In this document: positions 36,747 to 45,717 of the stretch, one piece after another
How positions within the stretch are numbered: the first letter of the stretch is position 1
Layout: each line of letters begins with the position of its first letter
DNA from: Salipiger marinus
GTDB lineage: Bacteria > Pseudomonadota > Alphaproteobacteria > Rhodobacterales > Rhodobacteraceae
Assembly (NCBI RefSeq): GCF_900100085.1
Contig: NZ_FNEJ01000019.1
Location: forward strand, 43,156 to 107,155
DNA length: 64,000 bases
Reading direction: 5' to 3'
The notes under the pieces: model-generated
What the model was told of the DNA's origin: nothing
What the model saw: the letters and a program-made list of their open reading frames with translations, nothing else
Database searches by the model: none
Program-made: the position numbers and the translations under genes

Positions 36747-37330
36747 CCATATCCGGATTTCTGCGCCTTGCCGCGCAGACGCTGACGGCGCCACAGGAGG
36801 TGGCGCGGCTGCTTCTGGCGCTGAACCTGCCGCGCGAGGTGCTGCTGACCGGCTTTGCGCTGGTGGTGGTGCTGAACGCGCTGCTGGTGGGCGGGATGCA
36901 GGCCATGGGCGGCACCGCCGGCGCCATGCCGCTGGGGTTTGGCCCGGGGGTGATGGCGGCGCTGCTGGCGATGATGCTGGCCGCCACCATCTTCTTCATG
37001 ACTTGGGCGGGCCGGGTGGTCGGCGGCACCGGGCGGATGCAGGATGTGGCCGTGCTGCTGATCTGGCTGCAGGCGCTGCGTGCGCTGGCGCAGCTGGGGG
37101 TGGCGCTGGTGGCGGGGCTGTCGGGGGCGCTGGCGGCGGTTCTGGTCATGGCGGCGCTGGTGGCCGGGCTGTGGATCGTGGTCAATTTCCTTGACGTGGC
37201 GCATGGGCTGAACAGCCCGCTCAAGGCAATTCTGGTGCTGGTGCTGGCCACGGTCGGCCTGATGCTGGCGCTGACGCTTCTTCTTCCCCTGCTGGGGATC
37301 ACGCCGGACAGGATGGCTGGTTATGTATGA
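36743..37330 (+). CDS. YIP1-family membrane protein, second of a pair
   Basis: 195 residues with five hydrophobic helices (LTGFALVVVLNALLVGG, VMAALLAMMLAATIFFMTWAG, LVMAALVAGLWIVVNF, ILVLVLATVGLMLALTLLL among them). GRVVGGTGRMQDVAVLLIW matches the same family as its neighbour. Its stop overlaps the sufS start by 8 bp. A hetero-oligomer of the two proteins is plausible from the tandem, coupled layout. Confidence 0.8.
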   Translation: MTISGFLRLAAQTLTAPQEVARLLLALNLPREVLLTGFALVVVLNALLVGGMQAMGGTAGAMPLGFGPGVMAALLAMMLAATIFFMTWAGRVVGGTGRMQDVAVLLIWLQALRALAQLGVALVAGLSGALAAVLVMAALVAGLWIVVNFLDVAHGLNSPLKAILVLVLATVGLMLALTLLLPLLGITPDRMAGYV

Positions 37331-38543
37331 CGTGATGAAAATCCGCGAAGACTTCCCGATCCTGTCCCGGCAGGTGAACGGCAGGCCGCTGGTCTATCTC
37401 GACAATGGCGCCTCGGCCCAGAAGCCGAAGGTGGTGATCGATGCCGTGACCCGCGCCTATTCCGAAGAATATTCCAACGTGCATCGCGGGCTGCATTACC
37501 TCAGCAACCTTGCCACCGACAAATACGAATCCGTGCGCGGCACCGTCGCCCGCTTTCTGGGCGCCCGCGACGAGGAGGAGGTGGTGTTCACCACCGGCTC
37601 CACCATGGGCATCAACCTTGTCGCCTATGGCTGGGCCATGCCGCGGCTGCAGGCGGGCGATGAAATCGTGCTGTCGGTGATGGAACATCACGCCAATATC
37701 GTGCCGTGGCATTTCCTGCGCGAACGGCTGGGCGTGGTGCTGAAATGGGTCGATGTGGATGCGGTCGGCGCGCTTGATCCGCAGAAGGTGATCGATGCCA
37801 TCACCCCCCGCACCAAGCTGGTGGCGATCACGCATCTGTCCAACGTGCTGGGCACGGTGGTGGACGTGAAGACGATCAGCGCCGCCGCCCGCGCGCAGGG
37901 CGTGCCGGTGCTGGTGGACGGCTCGCAGGGCGCGGTTCACATGCCGGTCAATGTCGAGGATCTGGGCTGCGATTTCTATGCGGTGACCGGGCACAAGCTT
38001 TACGGTCCTTCCGGCTCTGGCGCGATCTGGATCCGCCGCGCCCGCATGGATGAGATGATCCCCTTCATGGGGGGCGGCGACATGATCCGCGAGGTCCACA
38101 AGGACCAGATCACCTATGCCGACCCGCCGATGAAATTCGAGGCGGGCACGCCCGGCATCGTGTCGCAGATCGGTCTGGGCGTGGCGCTGGATTACCTGAT
38201 GGATCTGGGCATGGAGAATGTCGCGGCGCATGAGGCCAAGATCGCCGCCTATGCGCGCGACCGGCTCGACGGGCTCAACTGGTTGAACGTGCAGGGCAAG
38301 GCCCCGGGCAAGGCCGCGATCTTTTCCTTCACGCTGGACGGCGCGGCCCATGCGCATGACATCTCCACCATCCTCGACAAAAAAGGCGTGGCGGTGCGCG
38401 CGGGCCATCACTGCGCGGGGCCGCTGATGGACCATCTGGGCCTCACGGCCACCTGCCGCGCCTCCTTTGGGCTCTACAACACCGAAGCCGAGGTCGACGC
38501 GCTGGTGGAGGCGCTGGATCTCGCGCACGAGCTTTTCGGCTGA
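37323..38543 (+). CDS. sufS: Cysteine desulfurase SufS
   Basis: Group II desulfurase that supplies persulfide sulfur to SufBCD. 406 residues: PLP Lys225 in VTGHKLYGPSG and Cys364 in RAGHHCAGPLM, the short loop typical of SufS. N-terminal FPILSRQVNGRPLVYLDN. Last gene of the operon; the terminator at 38594 follows. No sulfur-transfer partner (SufE or SufU) and no SufA or SufT gene is next to it. Confidence 0.96.
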   Translation: MYDVMKIREDFPILSRQVNGRPLVYLDNGASAQKPKVVIDAVTRAYSEEYSNVHRGLHYLSNLATDKYESVRGTVARFLGARDEEEVVFTTGSTMGINLVAYGWAMPRLQAGDEIVLSVMEHHANIVPWHFLRERLGVVLKWVDVDAVGALDPQKVIDAITPRTKLVAITHLSNVLGTVVDVKTISAAARAQGVPVLVDGSQGAVHMPVNVEDLGCDFYAVTGHKLYGPSGSGAIWIRRARMDEMIPFMGGGDMIREVHKDQITYADPPMKFEAGTPGIVSQIGLGVALDYLMDLGMENVAAHEAKIAAYARDRLDGLNWLNVQGKAPGKAAIFSFTLDGAAHAHDISTILDKKGVAVRAGHHCAGPLMDHLGLTATCRASFGLYNTEAEVDALVEALDLAHELFG

Positions 38544-38593
38544 CCCGCCGCCGCGTGCCGCCCTTGGGCGGCGCTCCCGCAGGGGAGGCATAA

Positions 38594-38620
38594 AAAAGGC
38601 CCCGTCCTGCGGGGCCTTTT
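38594..38620. terminator. Bidirectional terminator between sufS and dnaB
   Basis: AAAAGGCCCCG, loop TCCTG, CGGGGCCTTTT: 11-bp perfect stem with A/T runs on both sides, so it can stop sufS and dnaB transcripts that converge here. The dnaB stop lies 3 bp away. Confidence 0.92.
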
Positions 38621-38622
38621 CT

Positions 38623-40110
38623 TCAGAAATTGTCGCCTTCGCCGTTCTGCCAAGGCCGCACGAGGTTGCCGAAGCGGGTGAACCGGCCCTCGAAGGACAG
38701 ATCCACCGACCCGATCGGCCCGTGCCGCTGCTTGCCGATGATGACTTCGGCCTTGCCATGCAGGCGCTCCATGCGCTCCTGCCATGCCGCCATTTCGTCC
38801 AGCCGGTCATCGGAAGGCTTTTCGCGTTCGACGTAATATTCCTCGCGGAACACGAACATCACCACGTCGGCATCCTGTTCGATGGAGCCCGATTCGCGCA
38901 GATCCGACAGCTGCGGGCGCTTGTCCTCGCGGCTTTCCACCTGACGGCTCAGCTGCGACAGCGCCACCACCGGCACGTTCAGTTCCTTGGCGATGGCCTT
39001 GAGCCCCATGGAGATCTCGGCGATCTCGTTGACCCGGTTCTCGGCGGTGCCGCGCACCAGCTGCAGGTAGTCGACCATCAGCACGTCCAGCCCATGCGTC
39101 CGCTTCAGCCGCCGCGCGCGGGCGGCAAGCTGCGCGATGGGAATCGCGGGCGTGTCGTCGATAAAGAGCGGACAGGCTTCAAGGCTTTTTGCGGCATCGA
39201 CGAAGCGGCGGAATTCGGCCTCGGTCATGTCGCCACGGCGGATCTGTTCCGACGGCACCTCCGCCGCTTCCGACAGGATCCGCGCCGCCAGCTGTTCCGC
39301 CGACATTTCCAGCGAGAAGAAGCCCACCACGCCGCCATCCACCGTGCCTTCGCTGCCATCGGGGCGCAGCCCGCGCTTGTAGGCCTTGGCGACGTTGAAG
39401 GCGATGTTGGTGGCCAGCGACGTCTTGCCCATCGACGGGCGCCCGGCAAGGATCAGCAGGTCCGACGGGTGCAGCCCGCCCAGCTTCTTGTCCAGATCGA
39501 CCAGCCCGGTGGACACGCCCGCCAGCCCGCCTTCGCGCTGATAGGCGGCATTGGCCATGTTCACCGCATCGGTGACGGCGCGCAGGAAGGACTGGAAGCC
39601 GCCCTCGCTCTGGCCCTGTTCGGCCAGCTTGTAGAGCGCCTGTTCGGCCTCCACGATCTGCTCGCGCGGCTCTGACCGCACGTCGACCCGCGCCGCCTTG
39701 GCGGAAATGTCGCGGCCCAGCCGGATCAGGTCGCGACGCACCGCCAGATCATAGATCATCTGCGCGTAATCGCGCACCGCAAAGGACGACACCGCCGCCC
39801 CCGCCAGCCGCGCCAGATAGGCGGGGCCGCCCAGTTCCTTCAGCCCCTCGTCCTCCTCCATGAAGGCCTTGAGCGTGACCGGAGAGGCGAGGTTGTTCTT
39901 GGAAATCCGCGCCGCCGCGATCTCGAAGATGCGGGCATGCACGGGATCGTAGAAATGCTGCGCGCCAAGGATGGCCGCAACCCGGTCATAGACGTCATTG
40001 TTGGTCAGGATCGCGCCAAGCAGCTGCTGCTCGGCCTCGATCGAATGCGGCATGGTTTCGGCCTGTTCGATCTCCACGCCCGTCGGATTGAAGATGCTTG
40101 CGTCGTTCAT
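38623..40110 (-). CDS. dnaB: Replicative DNA helicase
   Basis: Hexameric 5'-3' helicase at the fork. 495 residues: N-terminal domain (about 20-120, PHSIEAEQQLLGAIL), linker, then the RecA-like domain with Walker A GRPSMGKTS (223-231), FSLEMSAEQLAARIL, VDYLQLVRG and LSQLSRQVESR. Start ATG 40110 (MNDASIFNPT) has AGAGG upstream. Its promoter region contains a perfect DnaA box. Confidence 0.96.
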   Translation of the reverse strand: MNDASIFNPTGVEIEQAETMPHSIEAEQQLLGAILTNNDVYDRVAAILGAQHFYDPVHARIFEIAAARISKNNLASPVTLKAFMEEDEGLKELGGPAYLARLAGAAVSSFAVRDYAQMIYDLAVRRDLIRLGRDISAKAARVDVRSEPREQIVEAEQALYKLAEQGQSEGGFQSFLRAVTDAVNMANAAYQREGGLAGVSTGLVDLDKKLGGLHPSDLLILAGRPSMGKTSLATNIAFNVAKAYKRGLRPDGSEGTVDGGVVGFFSLEMSAEQLAARILSEAAEVPSEQIRRGDMTEAEFRRFVDAAKSLEACPLFIDDTPAIPIAQLAARARRLKRTHGLDVLMVDYLQLVRGTAENRVNEIAEISMGLKAIAKELNVPVVALSQLSRQVESREDKRPQLSDLRESGSIEQDADVVMFVFREEYYVEREKPSDDRLDEMAAWQERMERLHGKAEVIIGKQRHGPIGSVDLSFEGRFTRFGNLVRPWQNGEGDNF

Positions 40111-40210
40111 GTGCTCTGCCTCTTGTCCGGATGGCCCCATCCCCGTCCCTACGCCAGATGGCGGTGGTCCACCAAGGGGAACAAGTGCGGGGATAGGGCC
40201 GGGAAAACCC

Positions 40211-40257
40211 TGTGGATAAATCTACGCGCCACAGATAGGGTAGCACAGTCCTGTGCT
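40211..40257. promoter_or_regulatory. DnaA box and palindrome upstream of dnaB
   Basis: TGTGGATAA at 40211-40219 is a perfect DnaA box (TTATCCACA) on the minus strand. At 40242-40257 AGCACAG-TC-CTGTGCT is a perfect 7-bp inverted repeat. Both lie between the pyrE stop and the dnaB start, on the promoter side of dnaB. The remaining bases of 40111-40303 show nothing else. Confidence 0.6.
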
Positions 40258-40303
40258 CCCCCCAAATCTTGACATCTGCCGCGAGTCGCGCCGCCCTGCC
40301 GCC

Positions 40304-40987
40304 TCAGGCGGACTGGCCGTTTTCCGCCTGCCATTTGCGCGGATCGGTCAGGAACGCCTCCACCGCCGTCAGCGTCTCGGCGCTGAAGGTGCCGCGCGAC
40401 TTGGCCTCGGCCAGCACGTCATGCCAGGTGCAGAGATAATGCAGCGCCACGCCGTGATCGCCGAGCGTCTTTTCGGTTTCGGAGAAGATGCCGTAATAGA
40501 AGATCACCGCCGTATGGCCGCAGGTGGCGCCGGTCTCGCGGATCGCGTCGACGAAGGACAGCTTGCTGCCGCCATCGGTGGTCAGATCCTCGACCAGCAG
40601 CACCCGGCTGCCTTCGGTCATCACGCCTTCGATGCGGGCGTTGCGGCCATAGCCCTTGGGCTTCTTGCGCACATAGGTCATGGGCAGGCCCATGCGCTCG
40701 GCGACCAGCGCCGCAAAGGGAATGCCCGCCGTCTCGCCGCCCGCGACATTGTCGAAGGCCTCGAAGCCCGCGTCGCGCATCACCTTGGCGGTCAGGAAAT
40801 CCATCAGCGTCGAGCGGATGCGCGGAAAGGAGATCAGCCTGCGGCAGTCGATATAGACCGGCGAGGGTAGGCCGGAGGCCAGCTTGAACGGCTCCTCCCC
40901 CATGAAATGCACCGCGCCGATGTCCCACAACATGCGGGCAGTCAGCCGGGCCATGTCTTCGGATGAAGGATGCGAGGTGGGGATCAT
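40304..40987 (-). CDS. pyrE: Orotate phosphoribosyltransferase
   Basis: Converts orotate and PRPP to OMP in pyrimidine synthesis. 227 residues: orotate loop [16 protein letters not shown], the catalytic-loop region [17 protein letters not shown], and the PRPP motif [14 protein letters not shown]. Follows pyrC on the same strand, with repeat copy 6 in the 172-bp gap. Confidence 0.95.
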   Translation of the reverse strand: MIPTSHPSSEDMARLTARMLWDIGAVHFMGEEPFKLASGLPSPVYIDCRRLISFPRIRSTLMDFLTAKVMRDAGFEAFDNVAGGETAGIPFAALVAERMGLPMTYVRKKPKGYGRNARIEGVMTEGSRVLLVEDLTTDGGSKLSFVDAIRETGATCGHTAVIFYYGIFSETEKTLGDHGVALHYLCTWHDVLAEAKSRGTFSAETLTAVEAFLTDPRKWQAENGQSA

Positions 40988-41064
40988 CGGGCTACTCCTG
41001 TTTCGGACCGCGCCCGACTTAGCCCGAATGTGCGCGCCGGAGAAGGCCGGATTGCCGCCTGTGG

Positions 41065-41130
41065 CTTCTTCTTGGGAAAAATATCCCGGGGGGAGGCCGC
41101 GCCCCGCGCGGACGGGGGGCAGAGCCCCCC
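41065..41130 (-). repeat. Dispersed GGGATATTT element, copy 6 (reverse)
   Basis: Reads on the minus strand GGGGGGCTCTGCCCCCC, GTCCGCGCGGGGCGCGGCC, CCCCCCGGGATATTTTTCCC, AAGAAGAAG. It sits between pyrC and pyrE in the sense of their transcription, so it could end or thin transcription from pyrC into pyrE. Confidence 0.8.
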
Positions 41131-41159
41131 GCCGACTTTGTCACCGGCGCCGCGCCGGA

Positions 41160-42194
41160 TCAGAGCACCCGCCAGTGCAGCGGGAAACCGGGATCGAAGA
41201 CGGTGACCGGCCCTGCGCCGGTCTCGATCCGGGCGGGGTAGCTGACCGGCTCGCCGCGCTGCAGCACCACGCGCGCCTCGTTGGCGGGCAGGCCATAGAA
41301 GGCCGGACCGTTCAGCGAGGTGAAGGCCTCGAGCCGGTCCAGCGCGCCGTCCTGCTCGAACACCTCCGCCAGAACTGACAGCGTGTTGGTGGCGGTGAAA
41401 CAGCCCGCGCAGCCGCAGCCGCTTTCCTTGGCGGCGTCCACATGCGGGGCGCTGTCGGTGCCAAGGAAAAAGCAGCCCTCGCCCGAGGTGGCGGCGGCGC
41501 GCAGCGCAAGCCGGTGTTCCTCGCGCTTGGCGACGGGCAGGCAGTAATAATGCGGCCGGATGCCGCCCACGAGGATGTGGTTGCGGTTGAGCACCAGATG
41601 ATGCGTGGTGATGGTGGCGCCCAGATCTGCCCCGCCCGAGCGGGCATAGTCCACGCCCTGTCTGGTGGTGATATGTTCCATCACCACCCGCAGCCCCGGC
41701 GTGGCGCGGCGGATCGGGTCAAGCACGCGGTCGATGAACACCGCCTCGCGGTCGAAGATGTCGATCTCCGCATCCACCACCTCGCCATGCACGCAGAGCG
41801 GCATGCCGATTTCGGCCATGCGCTCCAGCACCGGGCGCACCTTGTCGAAATCGCGCACGCCGGAGGCGGAATTGGTGGTGGCGCCCGCCGGATAGAGCTT
41901 GGCCGCCGTCACGATGCCTTCGGCATGGGCGCGGGCCAGATCGTCGGGATCGGTGGCCTCGGTCAGGTAGAGCGTCATCAGCGGGGTGAAATCGCTGCCC
42001 TCGGGCAGGGCGGCGCGGATGCGGTCGCGATAGGCGGCCGCCTCGGCGCCGGTGACCACGGGGGGCACCAGATTGGGCATGATGATGGCGCGCGCGAAAT
42101 GGCGGGCGGATTCGGGGGCCATGGCGGCCAGCATTGCGCCATCGCGCAGATGCAGGTGCCAGTCGTCGGGGCGGCGAAGCGTGATCTTTGTCAT
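41160..42194 (-). CDS. pyrC: Dihydroorotase, class II
   Basis: Closes N-carbamoyl-aspartate to dihydroorotate. 344 residues: metal site [15 protein letters not shown], carbamylated Lys in [14 protein letters not shown], further His ligands in LCVHGEV and VMEHIT, and the catalytic Asp in GTDSAPH. Homodimeric E. coli type. Upstream is repeat copy 7. Confidence 0.96.
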   Translation of the reverse strand: MTKITLRRPDDWHLHLRDGAMLAAMAPESARHFARAIIMPNLVPPVVTGAEAAAYRDRIRAALPEGSDFTPLMTLYLTEATDPDDLARAHAEGIVTAAKLYPAGATTNSASGVRDFDKVRPVLERMAEIGMPLCVHGEVVDAEIDIFDREAVFIDRVLDPIRRATPGLRVVMEHITTRQGVDYARSGGADLGATITTHHLVLNRNHILVGGIRPHYYCLPVAKREEHRLALRAAATSGEGCFFLGTDSAPHVDAAKESGCGCAGCFTATNTLSVLAEVFEQDGALDRLEAFTSLNGPAFYGLPANEARVVLQRGEPVSYPARIETGAGPVTVFDPGFPLHWRVL

Positions 42195-42274
42195 GACGTC
42201 TGCGTTACCACGCGCCGCAGGGCCGATCCAGAGGCTTGCGCGGACCCGGGCGGGGCGCGGGCGGAGACGGGGGC

Positions 42275-42337
42275 AGGGGGCGCTGCCCCCCTCCGCCTGC
42301 GGCGGAGTCCCCCGGGATATTTGGGGCCGAAGGAAAC
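42275..42337 (+). repeat. Dispersed GGGATATTT element, copy 7
   Basis: GGGGGCGCTGCCCCCC hairpin, stem CTCCGCC/GGCGGAG with loop TGC, CCCCCGGGATATTTGGGG, tail CCGAAGGAAACG. The tail ends 1 bp from the stop codon of the minus-strand cytochrome gene at 42339. Confidence 0.82.
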
Positions 42338-42338
42338 G

Positions 42339-43535
42339 CTAGGGCCGGGGCGCGCGGGTGGCGCTGAGCGCCACGTCCACCGCCACCTCGAACCCCAGCT
42401 GGTCCCCGTCGGACATGGTCTCGCCGATGCCGAAGCTGCGGCGGTCGATCACCGTGCTGCCCAGCATCACCGCCTTGTCCCCGTCGAGGCGCAGGGTGAA
42501 GGGCAGGTCCAGCGGCTGTTCGACCCCGCGCAGGCTCAGGGTGCCGCGGGCAAGGTAATCTTCGGCGCGGCGCAGCAGAGTTGCCGTGAAGGTGGCGGTG
42601 GGAAAGCTGTCGGCGGCGAAAAAATCCGCGCCCATGGCCTGCTGGCTGACCGAGCCCAGCGTCAGCGAGGGGATGGCGATCACCACCGTGACCTCGCCCG
42701 CCGGGCCTTCGCTGTCGCGCGGCTCGAAGGTGATGGCGGCGGTCCAGCTGGAAAACTCGCCCTCGATCTCGCGGCCCATCTGGCGCAGGCGCAGCGCCAG
42801 CGCGCCTTCGGTCACCTGCCAGTCGGAGGGGGCGGCGGCGAGCGCCGGGACGGGATCGGGCCGGTCGGTGCTGTAAAGCCCGGCTGCCGCACCGCCGCCC
42901 AGCACCACCCCCCAGAGCGCCAGCGCCAGCGCTATGGCGGCAAGGCCGCGATGGGGGGCGGGCTGGCCTGCGGGCGTACCGCGCCACATGCGGGCCAGCG
43001 TGGCGTCGCGGTCGATGACCGCGTGTTTGACAGCACCCGCCACATGCAGCCCCAGCACCGCCGCGAGCAGCCATTGCGACAGCAGATGCACCGTGGCCGC
43101 GCCATGGGCCAGCGCGTCGGATTTCGGCACGAAGGGCAGATCCTGCCCGAAGGGCCAGAGGATGGGGGCAAAGCCGGTGGTGGCGGCATGGGCGATCCAG
43201 CCCGACAGCGGCACGAGGATCAGGGCGGCATAAAGCGCCCAGTGCACGGTTTCGGCCAGCAGCGTCTCGATCCGGCGTCCGGGATGCAGCGGCGCGGGCC
43301 GGGGCTGGCTGAGCGCCCAGAGCACCCGCAGCAGCGCCACGAGGATCAGCGCCACGCCCAGCGTCTTGTGGATGGAGAACAGCTGCGCCTTGAGCGCAAG
43401 CTCCGCCTCGGTCTGCCATGGCGCCAGATGCGCGGCCCAGCCCAGCGGGAACATCACGAGGATGCCGGTGGCGGTGATCCAGTGCAGGCTGCGGGCGATG
43501 GTGCCGTAGCGGCGGGGGGAATTGGTCAGGGTCAT
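42339..43535 (-). CDS. Cytochrome b561-YceI fusion protein
   Basis: 398 residues. Residues about 1-190 form a four-helix di-haem cytochrome b561 (SLHWITATGILVMFPLGW, IHKTLGVALI, ETVHWALYAALI, LLSQWLLAAVLGLHVAGAVKH, with the axial His residues). A further helix (about 200-220) leads to a periplasmic YceI lipocalin-like domain (about 240-395, ITFEPRDSEG, TATFTATLLRRAEDYLARGTL). YceI domains bind isoprenoids, so it may move electrons to or from a quinone-like lipid. Start ATG 43535. Divergent from fabD. Confidence 0.88.
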   Translation of the reverse strand: MTLTNSPRRYGTIARSLHWITATGILVMFPLGWAAHLAPWQTEAELALKAQLFSIHKTLGVALILVALLRVLWALSQPRPAPLHPGRRIETLLAETVHWALYAALILVPLSGWIAHAATTGFAPILWPFGQDLPFVPKSDALAHGAATVHLLSQWLLAAVLGLHVAGAVKHAVIDRDATLARMWRGTPAGQPAPHRGLAAIALALALWGVVLGGGAAAGLYSTDRPDPVPALAAAPSDWQVTEGALALRLRQMGREIEGEFSSWTAAITFEPRDSEGPAGEVTVVIAIPSLTLGSVSQQAMGADFFAADSFPTATFTATLLRRAEDYLARGTLSLRGVEQPLDLPFTLRLDGDKAVMLGSTVIDRRSFGIGETMSDGDQLGFEVAVDVALSATRAPRP

Positions 43536-43695
43536 GGCGGAGTCCTTGGCTGGCGCGGGGCACAGATCGGGGCAAACCGGGCTGCGGGCAATCTCCGTCA
43601 GCGCACAGCAGCGGTGCGCGGGCGTTGCGCGGGGGGCTGGGGGCTTGTATGCAGCGCCCCCAAGAGCCCGGAGCGGCAGTTGAGGAGAGAGACAC

Positions 43696-44637
43696 ATGGC
43701 GCGAGCCTTCATTTTCCCCGGTCAGGGGGCGCAGACCATCGGCATGGGCCGGGCGCTGGCCGAGGCCTATCCCGCCGCGCAGGCGGTGTTTGACGAGGTG
43801 GACGCGGCGCTGGGGGAGAACCTGTCCGGGCTGATCTGGGAGGGCGACATCGAGACGCTGACGCTGACGCAGAACGCCCAGCCCGCGCTGATGGCGACCT
43901 CGATGGCGGCGATGCGCGCGCTGGAAAGCGAAGGCGTGACCATCGCGGCGGCATCCTTTGTGGCCGGGCATTCGCTGGGCGAATATTCCGCCCTGACCGC
44001 AGCGGGCGCGCTGGCGCTGGCCGACAGCGCGCGGCTGCTGCGGCTGCGCGGGCAGGCGATGCAGGCGGCGGTGCCGGTGGGCGTGGGCGCCATGGCGGCG
44101 CTGCTGGGGCTTGATCTCGCCACGGCGCGCGAGGTGGCGGCAGAAGCGGCGCAGGGCGAGATCTGCGAGGCCGCCAATGACAACGATCCGGCGCAGGTGG
44201 TGATTTCCGGCCACAAGGCGGCGGTGGAGCGGGCGCTGGACATCGCAAAGGCGCGCGGCGCCAAGCGCGCGCTGCTGCTGCCGGTCAGCGCGCCTTTCCA
44301 TTGTGCGCTGATGGCGCCCGCCGCCGAGGCCATGGCGGCGGCGCTGGCGGAGGTGACGATCAGCACACCCGAGGTGCCGCTGGTGGCCAATGTGCTGGCG
44401 GCCCCCGTCAGCACGCCCGAGCAGATCCGCGAGCTGCTGGTGCAGCAGGTCACCGGATCGGTGCGCTGGCGCGAGTCGGTGGAGGTGATGGCCGCCGAGG
44501 GCGTGGCCGAGTTCTGGGAGATCGGTGCGGGCAAGGCGCTGTCGGGCATGGTCAAGCGCATCCGCCGCGACAGCGTGCAGCGCAGCATCGGCACGCCCGA
44601 CGAGGTGCGCGCCGCAGCAGCAGCGCTTGCCGGCTGA
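43696..44637 (+). CDS. fabD: Malonyl-CoA:ACP transacylase
   Basis: Loads malonate onto ACP to start fatty-acid elongation. 313 residues: FPGQGAQ at the N-terminus, catalytic Ser93 in GHSLGEYSAL, and the His of PVSAPFHCALM. Start ATG with GAGGAGAG upstream. First gene of fabD-fabG-acpP; the 119-bp gap to fabG holds a direct repeat. Confidence 0.97.
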   Translation: MARAFIFPGQGAQTIGMGRALAEAYPAAQAVFDEVDAALGENLSGLIWEGDIETLTLTQNAQPALMATSMAAMRALESEGVTIAAASFVAGHSLGEYSALTAAGALALADSARLLRLRGQAMQAAVPVGVGAMAALLGLDLATAREVAAEAAQGEICEAANDNDPAQVVISGHKAAVERALDIAKARGAKRALLLPVSAPFHCALMAPAAEAMAAALAEVTISTPEVPLVANVLAAPVSTPEQIRELLVQQVTGSVRWRESVEVMAAEGVAEFWEIGAGKALSGMVKRIRRDSVQRSIGTPDEVRAAAAALAG

Positions 44638-44688
44638 TCCGGCGCGGGCGGGCGGGCAAGGTTGCCCCGCTGCCTGCGCGATGCCATA

Positions 44689-44732
44689 TGCGGCCAGACC
44701 CGCCGCAGAAGATCCCCTGCGGCCAGACCCGC
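44689..44732. repeat. 15-bp direct repeat between fabD and fabG
   Basis: TGCGGCCAGACCCGC occurs at 44689-44703 and 44718-44732, 29 bp apart start to start (just under three helical turns). It lies 25-68 bp before the fabG start, where a regulator could bind. Confidence 0.6.
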
Positions 44733-44756
44733 ATCGTTTGAAAGGACCACGCAGCC

Positions 44757-45494
44757 ATGTTTGATCTGACTGGGAAAAGCGCGCTGATCACCGGGGCTTC
44801 CGGCGGCATTGGCGGCGCCATCGCCAAGGCGCTGCACGGCGCGGGCGCCACGGTGGCGCTGTCGGGCACGCGCGAGGCGCCGCTGCAGGCGCTGGCCGAA
44901 GAGCTTGGCAGCCGCGCCCATGTGCTGCCCTGCGATCTGGGCGATGCCGAGGCGGTGACCGCCCTGCCCAAACGCGCCGCCGAGGCCATGGGTGCCGTCG
45001 ACATTCTGGTGAACAATGCGGGCATCACCCGCGACAACCTGTTCATGCGCATGTCCGAGGACGAATGGCAGCAGGTGCTGGACGTGAACCTGACCGCCAA
45101 TTTCCGGCTCTGCAAGGCGGTGCTGCGCGGCATGATGAAGGCGCGCTGGGGGCGGATCGTCAACATCTCCTCCATCGTCGGCGCCACGGGCAATCCCGGT
45201 CAGGGCAACTATGCCGCCGCCAAGGCCGGTCTGGTCGGCATGACCAAATCGCTGGCCTATGAGGTGGCAAGCCGGGGCATCACCGCCAATGCGGTGGCGC
45301 CGGGCTTCATCGAGACGGCGATGACCGACAAGCTTAATGACGAGCAGAAAGCCGCGATCATGGCGCAGATCCCGGCGGGCCGCATGGGCCATGCCGAGGA
45401 GATCGCGGCGGCGGTGCTGTATCTGGCCAGCCCCGAAGCGGCCTATGTGACCGGCGCCACGCTGCATGTGAACGGCGGCATGGCGATGCTGTAA
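44757..45494 (+). CDS. fabG: 3-oxoacyl-ACP reductase
   Basis: NADPH-dependent reduction of beta-ketoacyl-ACP. 245 residues, short-chain dehydrogenase fold: cofactor loop GASGGIGGAIA (residues 13-23), NNAG at 86-89, Ser138/139, Tyr152 and Lys156 (YAAAK). The start has GAAAGGA upstream. Next gene is acpP after a 223-bp leader. Confidence 0.96.
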   Translation: MFDLTGKSALITGASGGIGGAIAKALHGAGATVALSGTREAPLQALAEELGSRAHVLPCDLGDAEAVTALPKRAAEAMGAVDILVNNAGITRDNLFMRMSEDEWQQVLDVNLTANFRLCKAVLRGMMKARWGRIVNISSIVGATGNPGQGNYAAAKAGLVGMTKSLAYEVASRGITANAVAPGFIETAMTDKLNDEQKAAIMAQIPAGRMGHAEEIAAAVLYLASPEAAYVTGATLHVNGGMAML

Positions 45495-45524
45495 GCCGCC
45501 CGCAGGCGGGCGGGTGGAAAGCAT

Positions 45525-45552
45525 TTGCCATCCCGCATCCGTATGCTATAGG
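45525..45552 (+). promoter_or_regulatory. acpP promoter
   Basis: TTGCCA (45525-45530), 16 bp, TATAGG (45547-45552). A perfect GC hairpin (CCGCCCGC/GCGGGCGG at 45496-45513) lies between the fabG stop and this promoter. About 155 bases of transcript would precede acpP; they include GGGTC-GAAT-GACCC just before the ribosome site AGGA. Confidence 0.6.
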
Positions 45553-45717
45553 CGCGCAAAGGAATGAGGCCGGGTAGGTGCGGGTGCCGTGCCACGAGGC
45601 CGCTCCCGGTTCTGCCGGGTCTGAGCCGTCCGGAGCCCGGGCGGATGGAGCAGCCACCCCGGTGGGGCGAGGGCAAGAGATGGGTCGAATGACCCGGAGA
45701 CATGTGAGGACTTAAGA

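Noticed and set aside
40111..40303. Replication origin near dnaB
   Set aside because: Only one DnaA box and no AT-rich unwinding region are visible; a regulatory role is simpler.
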